A stretch of DNA of 64,000 nucleotides. It comes from Heliopora coerulea. Lineage: Eukaryota > Cnidaria > Anthozoa > Scleralcyonacea > Helioporidae. A program made the position numbers and the translations under genes. A model generated the notes under the pieces. The model searched no databases. It was given only the letters and a program-made list of their open reading frames with translations, and was not told the DNA's origin. The stretch spans positions 1-64,000 of the forward strand of contig JASJOG010000266.1 in assembly GCA_030142905.1 (NCBI GenBank), given 5' to 3'. Shown in pieces: positions 48,501-60,500 of this stretch (the stretch's first letter is position 1; the number at the start of each line of letters is the position of its first letter).

Positions 48501-51500
48501 ATACGCATCGTCAGATTAGCCAAGGACCGACTTTTACTTTCTCTGTGTGTGTCCATCAGCGAAGGTAAACGTGATACAAAACATCAGTTGGTGTTGGTAA
48601 AAAAGCCAGAAAGGTGACGGAACTGCCGAAACTTAAAAGAGGAAATCGGGATTTTTGGAGCGAATGCCTTGTGGCATGTTTCCATTCTGGAAGTGAAACG
48701 GTCAAAATTTTAGTATCTCCTCTCTTAAAGTTTTGCAGTTCCCTCGATTTTTGGCTATTCCAATTTAGTTCAACAGTGCCGACCCAGCACTCTACTTAAA
48801 AATTATTGTCCGTGTTGGTAAAAGTTGATTGTCCAGGTTAGAGAAGTCTTGAGAAAGATTGTTTGTGATGATTATGGTGAATGCGGCGTCAGCGGAGGTC
48901 ATCTTGGTCTCTGAACGTAGTGGTGAGCCCTCATCAACGTCTACCTTAAAACATCAGTTCTGTATCACAATTCAGGGCCCCATCCAACAATCTTAGGTTT
49001 CTTTGCCAGATTTCCTCGCCGTTAGCCCATGACTTTTAGTCCAAAATATAGTCTATTTTTACAATAATTTACTAGTTGAAAGCTTGTTTTAAAAAAGTAA
49101 AATTAGTATTGCAGTGTTGGCAGGCTACCATTTCGATAAATTCCCATCCTGGCATTTGTGCCAAATTAATTTCCCACGTAAACAAGGGCAAAAAGACCAC
49201 AATGAAATAATTTAAACTGTAAAAACCTCACCGAAAAATTGTGAAAAATGCAAGGAAATCACAAGCTGTTCACACTATGACCGAACGTCATGAGCAACAA
49301 TCTTCTATTCCAATCTTCGAAAGATGACTGAGTGTAAATTTTCGAAGTGATTTACAAAATTCATGTCCATTCTTTATTGGGATTAAAGTGGCTAACTGCA
49401 CTTTCTTCAAAGGTCCTATTTGACTTTTAAAAAATTGGACATTACAATATTTCTTTAAAATCTGCAAAGTGATTGCCCATAATTGAAGAAAACTTTTAAT
49501 AAAAAATAAGGTCGTCAGTTACTGCTCTTTTAGGAATTAAATTAGGTTGAACGTCAATTAAATTTTGTTTTACAACGTCATTTTGAAACGTAAATGTTGT
49601 CATAGCAACTGCTTGAACACATTGTTAATTAGTAGCATTTGATTCCAAAAATATTTTTCTGCTTTAGATGTCATGCTTTGATCTCTGCAGAGAATAGTTA
49701 GTCACACGTCTGAAGGGAGGTATTGAGGCACCTTAATGGAAACGGGGATTTGCGTCCTGTCTCTAATATCTGGATACAAAACTCTTTTTGTTAATAGTAG
49801 ATATAAGTTCTAACTCAGTCAATAGAGATAAATCCACAGAACTTGTAAAATATTAAATATATGGTATAAATATTGATGCTAAATATTAAATATTAATTGT
49901 CGTCAAAAGAGCTAGGTGGATAAACCCGGCTGAAACGGCAACAAAGGGTTTCACACTCAAGAACGTTCAAGGCGATTGTCAGTGAATATTTCTGAGTTAC
50001 CGTTTTAGCTCGTTTAACCATTTCACTCGATATATCTGTATACGTGCATGTGCATATCGTATATGTATGTGTATGCGTAACGTGTGTATGTATATAAAAA
50101 GATGTTCATTTGAATATTACGTTTTGGGAACCTGCCCCATTATCAAGACAGGAATTTCAAGGCGCGGGGGTCCAGTGTAGATAGCTTCGATAAAACAGCG
50201 GCGTTCTTGAGATTATACACTATCTAAAAGATAGAAAAAAAGCTTCTCGACGTTTCGAGCGAAGGCCATTATCAAGACACCTTTTTACAAGATTTAACTC
50301 AGGCAACCGATCAGTTTTTTTTCGACCCCACGTTGGTCCTCCGTGATTACGTTCTCAAAAAATTGACAAATGAAGTGGCCAAGCACAAGTTTAAATTCGT
50401 TAGTTGTAGCATTAAAAAAAAAAAAAAATGACCAAACAAGCAAGCAAATAGAGCCTTCGTCTCTGTTCCTCTTTCCTATCCTCTTCAAAGGGACAGTGAG
50501 TTCACCGAAGCAGTCTGCCCAATCCCGTCCACACCGGTCCATCCACACGTCGAGATTCATTACTTCTTGCTACGTAATTGCATGTGCATGTGGGAGGCCT
50601 CTGTTTTCAATGACGGTATCATGCACGTTTACATTCTGAGTGGATTTCTCGGCGCATGTTTATGTTTGTTCTCATGTGAAAATGATATATCTGCGTATAT
50701 ATTCAGTCTTCATTGCGCTGTTTAAACCAATGTTTGGCTGCCGGGTGGAACTGTGGGGGGCTGTGTCACCCTATTTGGCCTCCTAATAAACCAGCACGTC
50801 CAAAAGTTGTACAAACATCAATCAAAACGGGACCTGGTATATACCGCACTGCTATAATTCACATATCTGTCTATCGGTGTATGTAGTTTTAGGAACTCTT
50901 TGCAAACAAGTATACTAGCATTAATATGTATATCTATGTATTTATGTATGTTTATTTTCGCATTCGTAAGTGAAAGTGCATGGTAATGTGTGTGTGTGTG
51001 TGTGTTTATGTCATTCGTCCACGATGCGTACAGCCTTTGTAGCTCAACTAGTTAATTCATTAAATAAGATTTATTTAAATCATCTGATGTAAACAATGTG
51101 ATGTGGTGTGTACAGACTGACGGTGCTATTCAGTTAAAGTGAATTTTTATAAAGAGTTTCATTTATTCTGTTAGAGCATGGTTTGTGGTACCTTATCAAA
51201 TTATCCGTGAGAAATCCCGGAGGATGGTCCGTAGAGCGACTATTGTGGGTTGAAATGGACGCTTCAAAGCCAACTGGTGCACCAATGAACCTCAAAATCG
51301 CGTCTCCTTCCTCTACTTCACTGAAACTTTCATGGAGTTTACCCAGCAAGTGGGAACGAAATGGCGAGATCATTGGATATAAGGTCAAATATCGGCGTGC
51401 GCAGGCAACTGGAGTGAGTGAAGTAAAAGATCTTGGCAAGGAAACAACATTACACGTTCGTGGTTTATATAAGTTTACGACGTACAAATTTTGGGTTCAA

Positions 51501-54500
51501 GCAAAAACCGCGGCTGGAAAAGGACCAGCAGCCGTTATCGAGGGGACGACCAAGGAAGATGGTAAGATTAACAAAATGTCGTTGTAAATCTGGTTCGATT
51601 TCATATCAAAAGCCATCGCAGTTTTTTGTCAGAAATTGTGCTCTTTTTCTCTATCCTTGTTATTTTTTGTGTTGATTACTGTATCAAATTATCGAGTTGC
51701 TGGTGCATATTGATAATCTAATCTTTTGAGGTTACTGTTGTTTCAGTACCCAGTACACCACCAATTGTTGAAGCTAAAGGGATGGGCCGCAAAGTTGTAC
51801 TGCTGAAATTTGTCGCTCCTTCGATACCCAACGGTCGAATTATTGGTTACAAGGCAAACATTTACCTTGATGATCCTGCTATTGGAGTTGGAATGTGGAA
51901 ATCTGAAGTACTAGATGAAAATGCCAACGAGATGTATATAGGCGAACTTCTTGATAAAAAGAGTCTTTACTGGTTTGAAGTTGCTGCAAAAACGGTCGCT
52001 GGGTTTGGTCCTTATTCCCGCGCTGTTAAAGCTGAAACATTAACTTACGATCGTAAGTTAGAGCTAGCTGTGATAATAATTAATAATAATGATTATAATG
52101 ATAATAAAAGTAGTAATAACATTGATTGTTGTGCTAACGAAGACGGCGATCTTGATCGTCTATCTTGTAATGTTGAAAGTAGCTGCTGTTGCTTATGATA
52201 TTGAAGATTCAACGGTGTCAACGCTAATCATCTTCTGAGTCAAGTTCAGAGTACCCGTCAGATTCGACTTACAAAGAGTCTTCATCAGTTCGTTCGTTGT
52301 TCTTAATATTGCTTATTGGTTTAAAGCCTATTGGTCTGTGACTCGTTCACGGCGTGAATCTGTCTTTTGCACGATGCTTGTCGTACATTATTGCTGTGAT
52401 CAGTTGAGTGGTTGTTTTTGGGAGTTAGTCATCAACTTTCCCGCGTTCCTTCGTTTGTCGTTCTAGTTCCATTACCTGTGCGTAAATTGGCCGCCAGTGT
52501 AACCACGTCTGATAAAGTTAAATTAACCTGGGATGTTCCTGTGTCAGTAGCTGCTGTTGATTATTATGAGGTAAGTTACTTGAATTTTTTTACTATACGT
52601 GAGAATTTTTTATGAACGGTGAAACGTTCATAAGTCCGGGATTTGAACTGCTAATCTCGTCTATCGAATCATAACACATCATATACAATTCATTAATAAT
52701 TCATTAATAATTCATGATAAAACTACAAAGGAAAGTCACAACCGTGTCATATCTTTAAAGTAAAGTAAAGTAAAGTAAAATAAAAAGTGCCTTTTATTTA
52801 TACTGGATAACCCTATCAGCTACATAAGCTGTTCTCCCCAGAGGTCCAGTGAGGACCACCCCTCATGGGTCCAGTGTTACTACAGGAGGAAACCGGAGTA
52901 CCCGGAGAAAACCTGCGATGCTTGGTAGAGTCAAACTGGACAACAATCTTCGCACGAGTGACTAAGGTAACTTTAATCAGATAACTGCACTGAGCCAGGA
53001 TCGAACCCTAGTCACAGTGGTGAGAGACAGGTGTACTACCACTGTGCCACCAGCACATGTGATAAAAGCAAGCATACTTTTCTCTTCAAGTTTTTGCGGC
53101 TTAGAAGACATTAATTTTCAGACTTTGTGCACGAATTAGCGTGTGAAGAGGTTCGCTTTAGAAGTCATCTTAAAAAACTCGCAATACGTACTTTATCGGA
53201 TCTGAAACACTATCCCATAAAGCACTCCTGTTCGTTGTTTTAAATATCACTGATAAAATCAGGATATTCGGAGCCAGCCAAGTTTAGAACTTCTTTTATC
53301 TGCAATGATGTGAAGGACTGACGATCCTCGAACCACTTGAACAAACTTGAAAATGGAACGATTATCCAACAACAGATCACTCCAAAGACAAATGATAGTG
53401 GTGAATTAACATCGAATCGCCTTTTGATCACAAACTCATTATAACCTTATGGCAAAGTTGTAGTGCATGTGTCTCCCACCAATGTGACTAGGATTTGATT
53501 CCAGCTCCGTGCAGTTACCTAATTAAAGTTATCTTGGTCACTCGTGCGAAGATTCTTGTCCAGTTTGACTCTACCAAGCATCGCAGGTTTTCTCCGGGTA
53601 CTCCAGGTTCCTCCTGTAGTAACACCGGACCCATGAGGGGTGGCCCTTACTGGATCTCTAGGGAGAACAGCTTATGTAGCTGATAGGGCTATCCATTATA
53701 AATAAAGACGCTTCTTTTGACTTTATTAATCAATACCTGCTTCAATTATAACCTATTTCAGTTATAACCTGTCTAAGGGGCCGTTCGCACTGAGATCGAT
53801 CTAACTTGAATCGATCTAAGACCGATCTGAGATCAATCTCAGTTCGCTTCGTGAAGGCGTTCACACTCGTTTGGATCGATTTCAGTTCGTATTCAAGCGT
53901 TCACACTCTGATCGATTTTGACTTAGATCGATCTGAGATCGATCTAACACGCTAGTGTGAACGGCCCCTAAATTAAGTGCATTTTTGGATATTCAAATGT
54001 CAATCACGAGTAACACCTTTAAAAGGTCTGGACAGTATATCTAGTTGTTTTCTTTTTTAGTCGAATATATGCCCCGGCAAGGTCAGTGATGCATCAGTCA
54101 GAAATCGAAGCATAAAAATTCGTCAGTGATCCTCAGCTTTTGAAGGTTTTGCGATTATCCCCAGTGAATAAAACTGGGATGAAAACAGAAGGACTAAATT
54201 ACTGCTTTGTTTCACTTTTGCTCTTGGTCTCAAAACAGTAATCTGTATTTTCGTAGGTTTCATAAGAGTTTGTAACTATATAATCATTAATGTTGATGTA
54301 GCTTTCGCACGACGCTGAAGATGGGATTGGCACTTTGTTAGTTGTGTTGAGTCTGTTGTCTGTTAAGTTCAGTCCGTTCTTAGACGAGTGCGAGTGTTTT
54401 ACCAGGGGTTACAAAACACGAGAGAACAATGAAAATCACGAGGCCGTGAACCAAGTGATATTCATTGTTCTCGAATGTTTTACAAACGCGAGAGAACAGT

Positions 54501-57500
54501 GAAAATCACAAGGTGGTAGACTGAAGGTTTTTTATTGTTCTCGAGTGTTAGTAACCCCTGGTAAAACACGAGACACGAGTTTATGAAATAGCTTCTCAAT
54601 CGTCTATTTTGAATTTATAATTAAGAAATGTGGTAATAAACGGTTGTATGTATGGGCCGTTTATTATCTGATTTCTTAATAATGAATTCAGTTTACGCGA
54701 CCTTTACCGGGGTTCAAAACACGTGCTTATGACCAAATATTTTCGTCTAGTTGTTAATTAAGTCATGAATTATCAATGAGTTTTTTAATATTAAATAAAA
54801 TAGTTTGAAGGAAAGATACAGTCCCCGATCGTGTTTGTTAAACCGGTTGAAGCACAACTACTAGTTGAAATAGGAAAGACGTAAAAAAAAAAAAAAAAGA
54901 CTCGTGCGTATTCCACTCTTACCGTGGTTCTTAGGCGATAACCTACTTTGACAATGTACCTTCGCTCGAAACGTTATTCTTCCGTTATTCGCTGTTTAGT
55001 GAAAAAATCCCCTGCTTACGCAGCTTTTTATTTTAATTATACAACGTTTAAACTACCAGTCCTACTTAAAAAAAGGATATCCGTTTGCTACCTTACTCGT
55101 CGACACAGATAACTCGCATACATTGATGCTCAATGTAGAGCTGGAAATCTTATCTGGGCAACTGTATTGTAAATATTTCAGTTTTTAGTAGGTGTTTTTT
55201 TATGTAAATTAATTGTAAATATGTACTACCTTTCTAAAAATTTTATTGGTAGTATAGTTATACCCTCGAGGGATTTGGACTGACATTTAATGTGCATTTT
55301 CAACGTTATTTAAGATGCAACCCTTAAATAATATTTTGATCTGATGATGACCCCACGTTAGGTCGAAATGTCCGTAAAGTACCTTTTAAATCTTAAAAAC
55401 ATTACGTAAGACGAACTCTAGGACGGAAGAACAATATTGCAAAGACAATTAAAACAGCACAAAATCACAGACCGCTATAAGCAACAGAACTGTATATTTA
55501 ATTGCAACAGTCAGAAGATATTAGACCATTAACGCAACATCGCCTTCTAAATATAAAACGAATACATGCAATGAAGGATACGTTCACACCACGTCAATAG
55601 AATAACCGATAAACTACTCGAAATGTGGCTTGTCAAGCGTAGACGTGAGGATCAAGAACACACACTCCCCATCAACGCATCATGTTCTGCCCACCGGCAA
55701 TAGATACATTGAGGTTCACCTCGTAATATTAGAATGAAGATAGAATCACCCTAAACAAACCAGTTTGGATTATTCGGTACTAACAGCACTGAACCGACGA
55801 AGAACATTTCCACTTCCTGTATCGGTAGTTTGAACTTGAAATAAGATGGTATAAACATTCAAAAATATTATTTTCTAGATCAACTATAGCGGCCAGAAGA
55901 CCTATCGTCGACAAAATAATTCGCTGGAAACAATCAAAGATACCAAAGTAAAAAGAGTCACGTGCTGCAAAGAAACATTTGCAAATTTAGATGGTTTGGT
56001 ACCATTAATGATTTACGTCGCAAATGTGTCGTCTGTTGGTTTGTCACAAAAAAGTGAAACTAAATCGATTAATTTCACAACTAGAGCTGCACGATCGCCT
56101 CCATTCAAAAGGCCAACGGTTACTAAAAGTGATATTACTAAAGACTACATACCAATTTATCTGTCTCGTGCTTCGGAGAGAAATGGCCCTATCAGGTAAT
56201 ACTCCTGCCTCGTGGAAGTAGAAGGGGAAAAGGAATGGGAAGTAGAAAAAGAAGAGGAAGGAGAACGGAAAAGAGGAGGGAAACTACAAAGGGAAAGAAA
56301 GGGGAAGAGGGAAAGAGGAAGGAAAAGAAAAAAGAAATGGAAAGGTAAGGGAAGGGTTAGGAAAAGTGAAGGAGATGAGAAAGGGGAAAGAAAGTGAAAG
56401 GGGAAGGATAGGGAGAGGCGATGGGAAATAGAAAGAAAGTGTGAAAGAGGAAGGGGAAGTGGAAGGGAAAGAGATTGGTTTTTGGAGAAGGGACAGAAAA
56501 AGAAAAAAGGAGAAAGAGAAGATGGGGAATGTGGAGGGGGAGGGAAGAGGAAGTAAGAACAAAGTCGTTACAGAACCAGAACTTACACACACAAAAAATA
56601 TAATTTTTTACATCAAAACGTTACCGTTTTGAAAATTAAATTCCTTTGCTATCATTTCTTCTTTTTTGTACAGTCATTATCTTGTGCACGTTGCACCACT
56701 TGGAGCTACGTTATCTGAGGCAAGAAAAACGCTTCAAGAAATAAGTGGAAGTTCTTTCACAAATGGTCGATCTCGCCGTGCTACAGAGGATGCAAATATT
56801 CCAAACAACTACATTACAGCCAAGCTTATGGCAGACGATATCCCCATCACGTTTAAAGTTGGCATGGGTGAAGATGTAAATGGTTATACAAACAAACGGC
56901 TAACACCAAAACATTTTTATGCTTTTACCGTGGAGTCTTGTGTTCTTGACGAACATCTGGTAGGTTGATACCCAATGTCTTCTTAAGCCCTGTTCACAAG
57001 TGCGATTTTGTACCATGCGATTGTCATCCTGGTGTATGCAATAAACCTATGACATGTGGTAGATGAACGATCTTCAAGCTCGATACTCAGAAAATGATTT
57101 CTGAGTATCGAGCTTGAAGATCGTTCATCTACCACAATATATCCAAGCTCTTACGTTTCTCTAACATCAAACAAACCTATGACAGTCTATGCAGCAAGAT
57201 ATCCGTTTATGATTCGCTACAGTTTGTCCTCGATGCTTTCGTCAGTTTATTACATACTCCAAGATGTCGATCCCCAGGCACGCAAGTAAAATCGCAAGTG
57301 TTGACTGGCTTTTGCAAAGGTCTCTTACGGCTTGTTCAAACTCGGTGCCTTGGTACGGTGTCCTGGTACGAACACCAACTGTAAGAACGTTCAGACTGCG
57401 TCTCACCTGCTATAGCGGTCTCAGGTTTGATATTGTCCCTTTGCTGAAACTAATTAGTCGCCTGAATTGTATGCTTGAAGTAGCGCTAAAGTGGAGTTAT

Positions 57501-60500
57501 AAGGCTTTAAGAACACGAAGGAATTGTCAGAGTTTGTTTCCACGGTATAGTATAATTATCTTATGTATTAATTCGCCGGTCTCATAGGCGATCGGAAGGT
57601 TACGGGTTCGATTCCCGTCAGGGACTCAGAACGTTTTTCTGAGAGAACAGCTTGATAGCGTGCGTATTAAGAACATAATTACCAAGCTACCACAAACACA
57701 TCATTGATAAATATTCTGGTTTGATGAGCGTAGGTAACTTGATTTTACGTTTTCATTTTGTCATGCGCATAACATGTGAGACTTACCAACTAGTGGGGCA
57801 GTTTGACTCCTACATATTGAATTTCGATATTTGGTAATTAGTGCGTATACATAGCCGCAATGATGTCCTTCATTTTTGGCCATAATATAAAGTGGCTTCC
57901 GATGAAAGAATCCTGTTGCTATTTTTATAACTGTTACACTTAATACAACCTTTATTTCAACTAATTTGCAGATAAAGCTTCGCGTTATTTCTTTAAGGTT
58001 ATTTAAAAAGAAGATAGGCCGGTTTTTATCCAAGAATAACTTTAAACGTTGATCTTGCGTTATTTAGACATTGACAGGTGTGCGTGTCCTCACTCTAAAA
58101 AAGAAATGTTCTTCACAGACTTCCATGAAATAATTTTTTGTTTTTTCTTCTACAGGACTGTCTTGGGACAATGACTAGTTACACTGATGTCATCCAATTT
58201 AGTGGTAAATATATTAACATGATTGTCAAAAAAAAAATCACTTGGTACTGTTTCTGGCGAACAATTATCTTTTTGATCAAGCGACGTTCCACTTCTTGAT
58301 TTTTTAATTATTTGCTAATACGGTTGACGTATTATTTGTATTGTTCATATGATGGTAATACCTGTTTCTTCTACATGTTTAAGATATTTACGTTCTTTTA
58401 CCTTGCATATTTGTATCTTATTTTCGTAGAAGTAAAGAAACCTCATACTACAAATACACAACACGGTGGTACAAACCCTTTCAAGCTGTGGTTGTTGGGT
58501 CCAGTTGCGGCCGTATTTCTTTTGATCATAGTTATTATTGTTATATGTGTACTTTGGAAAAGGTAAAATGATTATTTTACGGCAATATGTAATTAATCTC
58601 CAGTTAGTCATTGTAACATTTTCATTAGCTTGTTTTAACGCTAGTTTGAATTTAATCATCTCGATATCCATACGAACAAATTTTGTTCAAGTCTCATCAT
58701 ATAGATGCCAGGAAGCAAAAACATATTTAAGAAGTTTTACTTTTTTTATGAACGTCTTTTTCAAACTTTTCTCTTTATGATGGAGTTAAACTAGAAAAAT
58801 AGAATTGTATTGTAGACAGCGGCGTTCTTGAGGTTATACACTATCTAAAATATCGAAAACAAGCTTCTCGACGTTTCGAGCAAACGTCGAGAAGCTTGTT
58901 TTCTATATTTTAGATAGTGTATAACCTCAAGAACGCCGCTGTTTTATCGAAGCTATCTACACTAGACCTCCACTCCTTGTATTTTAAATTAAGAATTTAC
59001 AAATTCTGTGAAAATTAGAAATGCGAGTCTTGGTTAATAGGGAGACGTATTTTTGGTTTTCTAATTTCAATTGTACTTGTTAATATTTCACTTCTTTTAA
59101 ATTCCTTGCTTTTTCTTAATCTTTCCGGAATCGTCTAGTTCGTGATAATAAAAGACCATAACATTGAGAAACTGCCAAAACTAAAATCAGAAAAACTTAG
59201 CCCTTCGCGCGAAGGTCTACGTTTCATTCTATGGCAAAGAGCATTCCCTCCAAACGTTATTTTATTTTTAGTTTCAGCGATCTCTCAGCGTCTTGGCTTT
59301 TTAAACGTCGTCTAACACTGCCTGCGCAACATTCTATGTTCATATCTTAGTTGTGTTGTGCGAGTACAGTAACTATATTTACTCTCAGATCTGAATTTTT
59401 ACTTCCAGTGTAATAAAATGGTATAAAGAGATAACATACCTTGAAAATCAGTGCTATCGAAGGGCAAGCAACTCAAAAATATAGAACAAGCTTAAAAATA
59501 CTAAAACCAGTTTTAACAGAAGATAAATCAAGGCATACAATTTCAAGAAAAGGAGATTAATGGACTTCAGTGTCATTTTTGATATTTTTTTTGCAGGCGA
59601 GTAAGGTTAAGGAATAATAAACCAAAACGTTTAAAAAAAATGGTGCACGACGAACATTTGCCTATGATGACTTCACCCAGAGATCCTGTGGAGATGCAGA
59701 GATTGAACCTTGAGACGGAAGGTACGTTCTCTCATTTTGAGTTTGTTTAGCTTTATGTTTGCCGTTATCTTTACATTATTTAACGTCCTTCTTGTTGAGT
59801 ATTCCATTATACTTTAAGACGTACAGTATCGTAGTCTGGCCTATTGGTGATCTGTTTAATTTTCTCCTTACGGTTCTCAATTGTATCTTCCTGCTGGTTT
59901 AATCCCTGAGCAATCTGTTTAGCTTTACTTTAGCAGTCTTTTTATAGGTCGTTCAATTCGTACGTTAACTCTTTAGAGTTATGTTTTGTGCGATTCATTT
60001 CCATTCTTTCTTTTCACCTGTGATCTGCGTATTAATGTAGTTCACCGTTGAAATCCGCCAACATTTTTTGCTGTCGCCAGTATTGTAAGTAATGATTTTA
60101 AAAAATCGTTCCTTTTTTCCCTGGAGAGATGTTTTCTGTATAATGAGTTGCAAAAGTTTGGAGTAGCGCGTCTCTATACAGAACAAATGAGCTGTCAACT
60201 GTGTCGACGGAAAGCATAGCAACAGATTGTGTTGGGCAAATTTAAATTATATACGATATTCAATGCCAGCTAATTATGTGTTGGAGTCAGTTCGTGGAGT
60301 AAAATAAGCATCTTATGACTGGTTATATTTTCCCACGCTTTCACCTGATTTGCCGATTCACATGTCCTCCAGCATGTCTGTCTTCAAGTGATATGTCTGA
60401 TCTTTTGTGGAAATGTCTCTTACTGTAATTTGTAAATAACTTCAGTTTCTTTTGTAATCATGTAATAAATTACTTTCATTGTAAAGTAATTTGGAAATAA

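Noticed and set aside
53450..53683. Open frame over the SINE
   Set aside because: Coincides with the plus-strand SINE copy; no protein similarity.
56212..56592. Lys/Glu/Arg-rich and Ser/Pro/Phe-rich open frames
   Set aside because: Compositional by-product of the homopurine tract; located in an intron.
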